Shown: piece after piece, positions 1-7,947 of the stretch
Layout of the letters: each line of letters starts with the position of its first letter
Position numbering within the stretch: the stretch's first letter is position 1
Source: JAKVAV01 sp047632755
GTDB taxonomy: Bacteria > Bacteroidota > Bacteroidia > Flavobacteriales_D > Cryomorphaceae
DNA: 64,000 bases
Assembly (NCBI GenBank): GCA_047632755.1
Contig: JBLIDT010000005.1
Location: 62,001-126,000 of the forward strand
Direction of reading: 5' to 3'
Position numbers and translations under genes: made by a program
The notes under the pieces: model-generated
Seen by the model: only the letters and a program-made list of their open reading frames with translations
The model's database searches: none
What the model was told of the DNA's origin: nothing

Positions 1-74
1 TCTTAATCACGTTTTCTTCCAATCTCGTTCACTTGGCTTGATGGAAATCAATAATTGGTAATTTCCCACTATAA

Positions 75-1091
75 ATGCTGACGAGCTTTAAATACCTCAA
101 AGAACTGTATTATGCCTTGGCAATAATTCTAGGAATTATTGTACTCGGAGTATTTGGGTTCATGTTTATAGAGGACTATTCCTTTTCAGAGGCACTTTAC
201 ATGACAGTAATTACCGTGTCAACTGTTGGGTTTAAAGAAGTGCGGGACCTTTCTGAGCTAGGTAGATTCTTTACTATTTTCCTAATTTTAGTCAGTTTCG
301 GAACATTCGCTTTTACCTTATCTTCCATTTCGAAATATGTCATCTCGGGAACCTTTCAACGCTACTATAAAAAGTATAAAATGGACAGTCGGATTAACAA
401 CTTAAAAGGTCACGTTGTGTTATGCGGTGCTGGAAGCAACGGAATCGAAGCCCTTGAAAATCTCCTTGCGCACAATCAAGAAGTAGTGGTGATTGAAAAG
501 CAAGAAAATATAGCCAATGAGCTACATGATAAAGGTCTGCTTCACATACATGGAGATGCCACTGAAGAAGAAATCCTTCTCAACGCGGGAATTAAGAAAG
601 CTTCAGCTTTAGTCACTGCTCTTCCCAAAGACACCGATAACGTTTTTGTGGTTTTATCGGCACGGGAATTAAATAAAGACATGCGAATAGTAAGCCGCTG
701 TACAATCGATTCTTCTGAGTCTAAGCTAAAAATAGCGGGAGCCAACATAGTGATCATGCCCGACAAGGTGGGAGGCGCAAGAATGGCTGGATTCATCATC
801 AATCACAATGTCACTAGATTTATTGATACGGTATCTTTGAGAGATGGTGGTGATGCTTACTTAACCGAATATAAAGTCAGTGAATTACCAAGTACAGATA
901 CCCCTAAAACAATTGGAGGTATCCTCGAAGCGCTTAAAACCAATTGCAAAGTAGTTGGAACGATGTCTTCCGATTTTGACTATATCATGAATCCACCAGA
1001 TAGCTTCGCAGTAATGCCCGAAAGTCAGGTTTTTTTCTTTGGAAAACCAGAAGAAATAAAAGCAATAAAGGGCAGAATTAAAGGCAAATAG
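75..1091 (+). CDS. Two-TM potassium channel with RCK (TrkA-N/TrkA-C) domain
   Basis: A 338-residue inner-membrane K+ channel subunit expected to assemble as a tetramer. TM1 lies at about residues 12-32, a pore helix and filter at about 40-56, and TM2 at about 63-85. A cytosolic RCK module follows: a Rossmann-type NAD-binding start (VVLCGAGSNG, from about residue 113) and a C-terminal TrkA-C-like half to residue 338. The family gates K+ flow in response to nucleotide or ion binding at the RCK ring. The filter reads TVGFKEV at residues 50-56, so the usual second glycine of TVGYG is replaced by Lys, which may alter selectivity. It is convergent with the next gene, with an 11-nt gap. The family call is firm; ion specificity is not. 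Confidence 0.9.
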   Translation: MLTSFKYLKELYYALAIILGIIVLGVFGFMFIEDYSFSEALYMTVITVSTVGFKEVRDLSELGRFFTIFLILVSFGTFAFTLSSISKYVISGTFQRYYKKYKMDSRINNLKGHVVLCGAGSNGIEALENLLAHNQEVVVIEKQENIANELHDKGLLHIHGDATEEEILLNAGIKKASALVTALPKDTDNVFVVLSARELNKDMRIVSRCTIDSSESKLKIAGANIVIMPDKVGGARMAGFIINHNVTRFIDTVSLRDGGDAYLTEYKVSELPSTDTPKTIGGILEALKTNCKVVGTMSSDFDYIMNPPDSFAVMPESQVFFFGKPEEIKAIKGRIKGK

Positions 1092-1102
1092 AATAGGTTA
1101 TA

Positions 1103-1741
1103 CTATTTTAAATCTGCGAGCCTCATGATATGCTCCAATCTATCCCTAATAACCGAGAAAGAAGTATAACCACTAGCAATTTTGTGGTATTTGCTCTCCG
1201 CCTCAAAAAAGACAGTTGGATAGCCAGAAACGTTTAATTGACTTGCCAAAATAAACTCCTCTCGGGTTCTTATATCGTAGTCAACAGAGTTCCAGAGGAT
1301 TTTAAAATCTTGCTTAGAAACCCCATATTTTTCTACCATTCTGGAATATAGATCGAAATCACCAGGGTCCATTCCGTCGTAGTAAGTAGCCCTTTGAATT
1401 TCAGATGCAAACTGAATGGTTTCTTCAGGTTTAAATTCTTTGAAAATTCTGAGAGCCTTAGCCGGGGGGAATGAGTCGAAAATAACCTGTCCACTTTTCA
1501 ATGTTCCGTCCAGAAAATCTCGGCCAAACTTTACACCAGTTCGTTCTTCAACTGTTTTATAAGAGTCAGCAATATATCCTGCCACTTGTCTTATAGGTCC
1601 TACTTTACTGCCGATAACCATTCCCCCAGAAATGACTTCGAATGGCAGGGAAGAGCTGAACTCGTCGTGGAGTTGATCCATTACAGAACTGAATCCATAA
1701 CACCAGCCACAAAGGGCATCAAAGACATAAAGTAGTCGCAT
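1103..1741 (-). CDS. DsbA-family (FrnE-like) thiol oxidoreductase, cytosolic
   Basis: 212 residues of thioredoxin-fold DsbA type. The redox motif CGWC is at residues 11-14, directly after the first beta strand, a helical insertion fills the middle, and a cis-Pro segment (GYPTVFF) lies near residue 180. There is no signal peptide or membrane segment, so it is predicted to be cytoplasmic, like the FrnE group of DsbA-like proteins rather than periplasmic DsbA. The substrate is unknown; family members handle disulfides or act as isomerases under oxidative stress. A TAnnTTTG-type box (minus strand, 1770-1777) lies 28 nt before the ATG and may be its promoter. Confidence 0.85.
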   Translation of the reverse strand: MRLLYVFDALCGWCYGFSSVMDQLHDEFSSSLPFEVISGGMVIGSKVGPIRQVAGYIADSYKTVEERTGVKFGRDFLDGTLKSGQVIFDSFPPAKALRIFKEFKPEETIQFASEIQRATYYDGMDPGDFDLYSRMVEKYGVSKQDFKILWNSVDYDIRTREEFILASQLNVSGYPTVFFEAESKYHKIASGYTSFSVIRDRLEHIMRLADLK

Positions 1742-1861
1742 TTAATCGAGTTGAAAGGTTGGTTTGAACCAAATGTACAACGATTGAAAACAGAAATCCA
1801 GCGACCCTTAACAGAGAAAAATATAACAGGAGTATTATGCGTTGGTATCTAAACTTTTAGG

Positions 1862-2449
1862 ATGATAACGACCTTGATCACTTTTTTACTCATGGCCTTT
1901 TCGGTCGAAGAGAATTCTGATATCAACAAAGACATATGTCTTTCAAAAAGTGAAATCCAGCTCTTTGAGGCGATAAATAAAGCTCGAAAAGATAAGGGAA
2001 TGAAAGAGGTAGCTGTTTCCACAAGCCTCACTCTGGTGGCTAAGTTTCATGCCAAAGACCTCACCAACAACGAGCCTTTTGATGAAGGGTGCAATCCACA
2101 TTCTTGGTCTCATGGAGGAGAATGGGAACCGTGCTGCTATACCGACAACCATTCTAATGCTGGGTGCATGTGGAAGAAGCCGTCAGAGCTTACTGATTAT
2201 AAAAGTGATGGATACGAAATTGTTGCATTTTGGCAGTCAGGCGAAAATCCTTCTGAAGAAATAAGTGCTGAAAAAGCCCTTCAATTGTGGCTAGACAGCC
2301 GAGGGCACAGCAACGTTATCTTTAACAACCAGTCCTTTCGAAAAGTGGAATGGAATGCGATCGGAGTTGCTATCCACGGCAACTATGCCTCAGTTTGGTT
2401 TGGGGTGGAGAAAGATGATGCTCCTCCACCCCAAATATGTTCAACCTAG
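1862..2449 (+). CDS. CAP (SCP/PR-1) domain secreted protein
   Basis: 195 residues with a hydrophobic N-terminus (about 1-14) that may act as a short signal peptide, then a CAP/SCP fold. CAP hallmarks are visible: an opening helix 'LFEAINKARKDKGM', a region rich in His and Trp (HSWSHGG), an ENPSEE segment, and a late strand with 'RGHSNVIFN' and 'ASVWFG'. Several Cys residues (CNPHS, CCYTDN, GCMW) suggest disulfides outside the cytoplasm. CAP proteins are secreted and bind lipids or act on the cell surface; the precise role is not predictable. It stands alone between oppositely oriented genes. Confidence 0.75.
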   Translation: MITTLITFLLMAFSVEENSDINKDICLSKSEIQLFEAINKARKDKGMKEVAVSTSLTLVAKFHAKDLTNNEPFDEGCNPHSWSHGGEWEPCCYTDNHSNAGCMWKKPSELTDYKSDGYEIVAFWQSGENPSEEISAEKALQLWLDSRGHSNVIFNNQSFRKVEWNAIGVAIHGNYASVWFGVEKDDAPPPQICST

Positions 2450-2647
2450 CGCCTGTCTATACAGTCCATTCTCAGCGTTGCTCTTGTATTAAAAACAATC
2501 CCTTCGACAGGACTCAGGACACCGCATTGACCACCGTCAACTACTTGCCTTTTAATAATCGGCGCAACCTGCCAATGAACTCTCTTGATCAGAGTCAGTA
2601 ATTTATCGAGAGATCTCAACCAGTGTGAAGATTCAGGTAACTCAGCT

Positions 2648-5152
2648 CTAGCGAACGAAGACTTTTACCACTTCGCTCTTTCCGTTTTCTTCAATTTTCA
2701 ATAAATACACACCCTCAGATATTCCTGAGAATTCCATAACTCCCATGCTCTCTTGAACTCCTTCTAGTCTGGTAGAAAGAACCACTCTTCCCATAAGGTC
2801 GTAAAGAATAACTTGCGCTCCTGCACCTGCATTTTCTACTACCAATCGGAAGGTACCTGTATTCGGGTTGGGAATTACTCTTGCTTCAATCTCATTCGCT
2901 TCTATTGCTAAAATGCCTGCAGCGGTGGAGAAGAATTCATCTTCGCTCCAAGGGGATGTTTGGCTCAAGGCAGAATTGCAGTATGCGCGAACCTTCCATT
3001 GATAATTAGCACCCGATTGCAGCGATGATGGTGTATTGAATGATGTAGATGAAGCGCCAACGTTAACACTGCCCGCACCGCTACCTACAATTCCTCCACT
3101 TACTTGGTAACCGAACGCTCCAGGTATTACTTCCCATTGGAAAGTTGCTGAGTTGGTCGTTATATTAGTGGTAGAAAGATTTTGTGGAGCCCCACAGTTA
3201 GTAGCAAACTGAACCATCTGAGAATAGTCAGAGCTTTCGCCCTCGCAATTGGCTCTAATCTTCCATTCATAAGTCGACCCTGGCTGCAGGATGTTGTTGA
3301 CTTGTCGATTGTCTGCAGGTGCGATGACAGTGATGGTTGTTGATCCACCGCCTACGATTCCACCTGATACCGTGTAGCTGACAGCCGATGGCACCGAAGT
3401 CCAGTTCAGTCTTGCGCTATTATTCGTAATGTTTGAAGTGAATAGTCCTTGAGGAATTGAGCAATCGCCACCGCCAACAAAGTTTTGGTCGAAGAAGAAA
3501 GAATAAAATCCGTCAGGAGCAACGATAGGCTTTGTTGCATTCTTCCCATTGTTCGCTGTAGCATCAAGATAGTAAACAATGGTATCAGCAATTGTGAAGC
3601 CAGGGTTTGAAATGTTTCCAACGTAAAACCCTGCGCTATCTGCTAAACCGATTTCGTTCCAATTCGTTTCACCTTTGATCTTCCAGAAACATGAAGCATC
3701 AGCTATTCCGCTTCTGTTGGTTATCTCGGCTAAGATATGGTAGTTGGGTCTAGCGCTTTGCAATCCTGCTACTTTCGGGTGAAAGAATCGTATCGGATTA
3801 TCAGCAGGAATTTGCATAGTAATGCAGTGAATGGCTCCTCCCAACGGTGTTAAAGCGCGTGAGTCAATACCCACAACAGTGTATCCTGGAAGCGCTTCTC
3901 TGATCATGTCCAATGCCTCTGCATCATAGGCTTGATTGGCAGCGGGGCTGTTCTCATTGGTGTAAATCGGAACGATCAACGTCTTATTAACGAAAAGTCC
4001 ATTCACAAATCCGCGGGCATCATTATCAATTTGATTGCAACTGGTGTAGAAGCTTCCATTATCTGCAAGTGGCATTGGCAAACGAATAATGTTGAATGGA
4101 GATCCATACACAGAAGTTTCTCCTTCAAATATTCCAACGTTGTTCTGAATAATGGTTTTATCCTGTGCGGTAACCACTTCAGGGTACTCGGAAACAAACA
4201 TCGTTTCTTCATCAATCAATTTCGCCCACATATCAATGTGGCCTGTCCCTCCATCACATTCAAGGCGAGTTGGTTCGGTCGCCGTGGTTGTTCTAAAAAT
4301 ATTCTCGTGCTCTGTGCGAGTGGTTTCAGTCGTCCAACCCAAAAAAGCCGCATTGTTTTGAAACAAGGAAGTGGTATGGAATGCATGACCAAAACCATCG
4401 ACCATTAAGTTACCACCCTCGTGTCTGATTTCGGAAGTATAATGATCAAGCCCCATGTAGTCTGCGATAAAAGCGGGCACAGCATTATCGAGTGGTCGCG
4501 ATGAGTAGTACTGCATATCGACCATGGATAAACTATCCTGGCCAGTATAATAGAAACCCCATGGGCCATAATCTCTTGTCCAAATGGAGTTGGTGGGAAC
4601 AATCAAGAATTCATGATTGGTAAGTGTCACTCCGTAAGTAGCCAAATTGCTGATCACACCAGTACTATCTGACCCATTGCTGATCATGATCCAAACAGGA
4701 ACTTCTTGCTGTATGGCATCAATTAATTCGGCGTACAGTTTTTTAAATCCATTGCTTGAGTTATTTCCTGTCCACCTGAGTAGAACAGATTGAGATTCCT
4801 CAAATTCTCCAGGAACAACCAAGTCTTCGGGAGTTGGAGTGAAGTTTTGATTCAAACAAAACTCTTCATAGTCATCACAGCAATCACCAAAACCAGCGCA
4901 CTGAGAGTCACACCAACAACCAGAATCTGCCTGATCACCACAAATATCTTCGCAACTATCAGGGCCTGCCTTCGCTTCATTATTACTTCCTGGCCTTTGT
5001 GGCTTGTTCTTGGAATTTAACGCCGCCGCTTTTGCTTCCATATAGGAACGCTCTGTTTCTGTGGGGTATTTGGGGAGAAGCTCATCTTGAGCCACTACAT
5101 TTATGGAAAATAAAAGTGTAGCGAGTGCCACAAGAGTCTTGAATAAATTCAT
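2648..5152 (-). CDS. Secreted multidomain peptidyl-arginine/agmatine deiminase-like protein with SMB, FN3 and T9SS sorting domains
   Basis: 834 residues from the ATG at 5152. An upstream ATG at 5197 would add 15 residues, but starting at 5152 places a classic signal peptide (MNLFKTLVALATLLF) at the N-terminus. In order: signal peptide; an eight-Cys somatomedin-B-like module at about 65-100 (CEDIC, GCWC, DCC, FC); a PAD_porph/agmatine deiminase-type domain at about 115-470, with 'GGNLMVDG', 'GHIDMW' and a C-terminal 'GGAIHC' that supplies the catalytic Cys in this family; a linker; two fibronectin-III-like repeats at about 575-755; and a T9SS type-A C-terminal domain ending in VVKVFVR. It should be exported by Sec, then through the T9SS to the surface. 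Deiminases of this fold convert guanidino groups to ureido groups; the real substrate (peptidyl-Arg, agmatine or other) is open. Confidence 0.85.
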   Translation of the reverse strand: MNLFKTLVALATLLFSINVVAQDELLPKYPTETERSYMEAKAAALNSKNKPQRPGSNNEAKAGPDSCEDICGDQADSGCWCDSQCAGFGDCCDDYEEFCLNQNFTPTPEDLVVPGEFEESQSVLLRWTGNNSSNGFKKLYAELIDAIQQEVPVWIMISNGSDSTGVISNLATYGVTLTNHEFLIVPTNSIWTRDYGPWGFYYTGQDSLSMVDMQYYSSRPLDNAVPAFIADYMGLDHYTSEIRHEGGNLMVDGFGHAFHTTSLFQNNAAFLGWTTETTRTEHENIFRTTTATEPTRLECDGGTGHIDMWAKLIDEETMFVSEYPEVVTAQDKTIIQNNVGIFEGETSVYGSPFNIIRLPMPLADNGSFYTSCNQIDNDARGFVNGLFVNKTLIVPIYTNENSPAANQAYDAEALDMIREALPGYTVVGIDSRALTPLGGAIHCITMQIPADNPIRFFHPKVAGLQSARPNYHILAEITNRSGIADASCFWKIKGETNWNEIGLADSAGFYVGNISNPGFTIADTIVYYLDATANNGKNATKPIVAPDGFYSFFFDQNFVGGGDCSIPQGLFTSNITNNSARLNWTSVPSAVSYTVSGGIVGGGSTTITVIAPADNRQVNNILQPGSTYEWKIRANCEGESSDYSQMVQFATNCGAPQNLSTTNITTNSATFQWEVIPGAFGYQVSGGIVGSGAGSVNVGASSTSFNTPSSLQSGANYQWKVRAYCNSALSQTSPWSEDEFFSTAAGILAIEANEIEARVIPNPNTGTFRLVVENAGAGAQVILYDLMGRVVLSTRLEGVQESMGVMEFSGISEGVYLLKIEENGKSEVVKVFVR

Positions 5153-5193
5153 CTTTCGAATTATTTGATTGGACGCTAAATATAGTTCATATC

Positions 5194-5844
5194 TCAAAGA
5201 GAATCCACCTTTCTGACAGCCTTTGACACCAAAATTAGGCTAACAATAACAAAGACATGAACAGCATCTTTGTTGGTGAACCAGCCGTTAAGAAGGTTAA
5301 AAGGGAAAAGGTAAAAGACACCAGATATCAAAGCAATCAAAAAAGACTGCTTAAGGTATTTCACACCAAGTATTTCGGTTCTGTTCCATGAAATAATCAA
5401 TATGGCAATGTATGTCAATGCCAAGTCGACCACTGCAGGAAGAAAATCAAAAGTGACATAGAGCAGTGAAGCAGCAAGAACTAGTTTAAACACTAGAATG
5501 GCGGTCATTTTTCGTGGAGAAAAGCTGGTCAGAGAAAAGATGGCTAATCCAGCGAATAAATTTCCAAGAAGTATAAAATCATTTTTTATCCACCAAACTG
5601 AGAAGTATTGTTCAGGCGATAAATAAGTAGGGAACCCATGACTCACGACTCCTCCCGTAGCAGCTAGCCCAACACAGACGACAAAAAGCATCCAAAATCT
5701 AGATGCTTTGAATCTCACATTTCGATTGACTACCGCGATAATAAAACAGGTCGACGCTATAGCCATATTAGAAACCAATGCTCCTGGTTCATGGATATAA
5801 ATTCCCCCTATCTCTTGGCCAGTAATTTCTGTTGGGTATCTCAC
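5194..5844 (-). CDS. Polytopic membrane protein of unknown function
   Basis: 216 residues starting with GTG at 5844; the first in-frame ATG comes 26 residues later, inside TM1. About seven hydrophobic segments are visible, with short loops and scattered polar residues inside the membrane (SHGFP after TM2, WWIKND before TM3, FDF in TM4). This layout resembles seven-TM membrane hydrolase-like or DUF proteins of Bacteroidota, but I do not recognise a named family. It ends 41 nt before the start of the deiminase-like gene on the same strand, so the two may be co-transcribed. Confidence 0.7.
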   Translation of the reverse strand: MRYPTEITGQEIGGIYIHEPGALVSNMAIASTCFIIAVVNRNVRFKASRFWMLFVVCVGLAATGGVVSHGFPTYLSPEQYFSVWWIKNDFILLGNLFAGLAIFSLTSFSPRKMTAILVFKLVLAASLLYVTFDFLPAVVDLALTYIAILIISWNRTEILGVKYLKQSFLIALISGVFYLFPFNLLNGWFTNKDAVHVFVIVSLILVSKAVRKVDSL

Positions 5845-5925
5845 TTCAAAAAAACATTGCTCTATTCCGTGGCTTAGACATGGGTAAATTCGCTTGCGAA
5901 GAAAATAAAATGTTTAGAAAATGAA

Positions 5926-7407
5926 CTAGGCAACTTCGCTTTTAATTTTCTTCATAGCCGTCATGGCGCTTCTTAGCTCTTTGCCAATGGCTTCAATTGG
6001 GTGATTTCTGATCGCATCATTCACGCTGATTAGTTCGATGTTATCTGCGGCATTCGAAGTTGAAAATGACCTGCCGATAACTTCCAAATCAATTGTTTTC
6101 ATGAAATCAACCAACAACGGCTTACAGGCGTGATCAAATAAATAGCAACCATACTCTGCTGTGTCGGAGATGACCCTATTCATTTCATAAAGTTTCTTTC
6201 TGGCGACGGTATTCGCGATTAAGGGTAATTCGTGCAGTGACTCGTAATAAGCAGACTCTTCGATGATACCTGTACTAACCATGGTTTCAAAAGCCAATTC
6301 TACTCCTGACTTGACGAATGCGATCATGAGTACTCCGTGGTCAAAATACTCCTGCTCGGGAATCAAATCATTGGTGAGTGGCGTTTTCTCAAACGCCGTT
6401 TCACCTGTTTCGGCACGCCAGCGTAGTAAGTCTGCATCGTCATTGGCCCAATCGGCCATCATGGTTTCCGAAAAGTGTCCAGAGATAATATCATCCATGT
6501 GCTTTTCAAACAATGGCTTGAGTATCCCCTTTAATTCTTCAGAAAGTTGATGAGCTTTCACTTTTGCTGGGTTCGACAAACGATCCATCATGTTGGTGAT
6601 TCCACCTTGCTTTAAAGCCTCGGTGATTGTTTCCCAACCGTATTGAATCAGCTTAGCCGCATAATGAGCGTCGGCTCCTTTCTCCACCATTTTATTGAAT
6701 GCTAGAATTGACCCTGTTTGAAGAACACCGCACAAAATGGTCTGCTCTCCCATTAAATCACTTTTCACTTCAGCTACAAACGATGACTCAAGCACTCCTG
6801 CACGATCTCCTCCTGTGGAAACGGCGTATGCTTTTGCCTGAGTCCAACCTTTTCCATCGGGATCATTTTCTGGGTGAACAGCAATTAACGTTGGCACACC
6901 AAATCCTCTTTTGTACTCTTCCCTTACCTCGGTACCTGGGCATTTTGGTGCAACCATGATTACCGTAATGTCTTCTCTAATCTTCATACCCTCTTCAACG
7001 ATGTTGAAACCATGTGAATAAGAAAGAGTGGCACCATTCTTCATTAAAGGCATCACTGCCCTTACCACATTGGTATGCTGCTTATCGGGAGTTAAATTAA
7101 GAACCAGGTCTGCCGTGGGAACGAGATCTTGATAAGTACCCACCGCGAAGCCATTTGAGCTGGCATTTTTGAAAGAAACTCTCTGCTCGTCAATAGCGGC
7201 TTGGCGCAATGCGTAAGAAATATCCAATCCTGAATCGCGCATATTCAATCCCTGATTGAGCCCTTGGGCTCCGCAACCGATGATGACGATCTTTTTACCG
7301 ATTAATGCATTTACGCCGTCTTCAAATTCAGCAGCGTCCATGAATCGACATTTCCCCAATTGGCTCAGTTGCTGTCGGAGGGACAGAGTATTAAAATAAT
7401 TTGACAT
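5926..7407 (-). CDS. ilvC: Ketol-acid reductoisomerase, class II (long form)
   Basis: Converts acetolactate or acetohydroxybutyrate to the dihydroxy acid with NADPH and Mg2+, step 2 of valine/isoleucine synthesis. The start at 7407 gives MSNYFNTLSLRQQL, matching the N-terminus of E. coli IlvC (MANYFNTLNLRQQLAQLG); an upstream in-frame ATG at 7434 would run 17 nt into ilvN. The protein is 493 residues. The Rossmann motif is GCGAQGLNQGLNMRDSG near residue 45, followed by the duplicated knotted domain of class II enzymes, with metal-binding acidic residues such as those in 'EVKSDLMGEQTILCG'. It is the last gene of the ilvDBNC operon, 10 nt after ilvN. Confidence 0.97.
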   Translation of the reverse strand: MSNYFNTLSLRQQLSQLGKCRFMDAAEFEDGVNALIGKKIVIIGCGAQGLNQGLNMRDSGLDISYALRQAAIDEQRVSFKNASSNGFAVGTYQDLVPTADLVLNLTPDKQHTNVVRAVMPLMKNGATLSYSHGFNIVEEGMKIREDITVIMVAPKCPGTEVREEYKRGFGVPTLIAVHPENDPDGKGWTQAKAYAVSTGGDRAGVLESSFVAEVKSDLMGEQTILCGVLQTGSILAFNKMVEKGADAHYAAKLIQYGWETITEALKQGGITNMMDRLSNPAKVKAHQLSEELKGILKPLFEKHMDDIISGHFSETMMADWANDDADLLRWRAETGETAFEKTPLTNDLIPEQEYFDHGVLMIAFVKSGVELAFETMVSTGIIEESAYYESLHELPLIANTVARKKLYEMNRVISDTAEYGCYLFDHACKPLLVDFMKTIDLEVIGRSFSTSNAADNIELISVNDAIRNHPIEAIGKELRSAMTAMKKIKSEVA

Positions 7408-7417
7408 TGATGTTTTT

Positions 7418-7945
7418 TTAGTGATTGAATGCATTTAGTATATGAGATACTTCCAATTTTTCCTTGGTAACGGCAATCCTTCCTGAACGAATGAACTGCA
7501 TGATGCCGAATGCGCTAAAATCTTCAAAAAGTTGGTCAATCTCCTCCTTACGTCCTGATTTTTCCACGACGAAATATTCTCTATTGACGGTAACAATTCG
7601 TGAGTTGCTCTCCTTTACAATGTTCTGAATTTGGCGATCCTCAAAAAGCAAGTCTGATTTTATTTTAAAAAGACAAGACTCTTGGTAGATTATTTCGTCG
7701 TCCGTATGGTAGTAGGCTTTAATTACTTCTACTTGCTTGGCAATCTGGCCGATGATCTTATTGATTTGCGTCTCCGTCATCTCGACAACAATTGTAAAAC
7801 GAGAAACATCTGGTATTTCTGATACCGATGAGTTGATGCTTTCAATATTGATATGTCGACGTTGAAAAATAGCAGAGAGCCGATTCAGCAATCCAATGTT
7901 ATTCTCAGTGTAAATCGATACTGTGTAAACCTTTGTTTCTTCCAT
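7418..7945 (-). CDS. ilvN: Acetolactate synthase small (regulatory) subunit
   Basis: 175 residues: an N-terminal ACT domain (about 6-80, 'YTENNIGLLNRLSAIFQRR') and a C-terminal small-subunit domain (about 85-170). The ACT domain of this family binds valine and conveys feedback inhibition to the catalytic subunit, which is encoded just upstream (stop of ilvB at 7948, 2 nt before this start). The length is standard for the short IlvN/IlvH form. Confidence 0.95.
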   Translation of the reverse strand: MEETKVYTVSIYTENNIGLLNRLSAIFQRRHINIESINSSVSEIPDVSRFTIVVEMTETQINKIIGQIAKQVEVIKAYYHTDDEIIYQESCLFKIKSDLLFEDRQIQNIVKESNSRIVTVNREYFVVEKSGRKEEIDQLFEDFSAFGIMQFIRSGRIAVTKEKLEVSHILNAFNH

Positions 7946-7947
7946 TT

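Noticed and set aside
2500..2530. CCCTTCGACAGGACTCAGG, resembling a dispersed repeat common in some genomes
   Set aside because: A single copy in this window; I cannot show that it is repeated.
3932..4408. Plus-strand 158-codon frame inside the deiminase-like gene
   Set aside because: Antisense to the catalytic domain; no start signal or family features.
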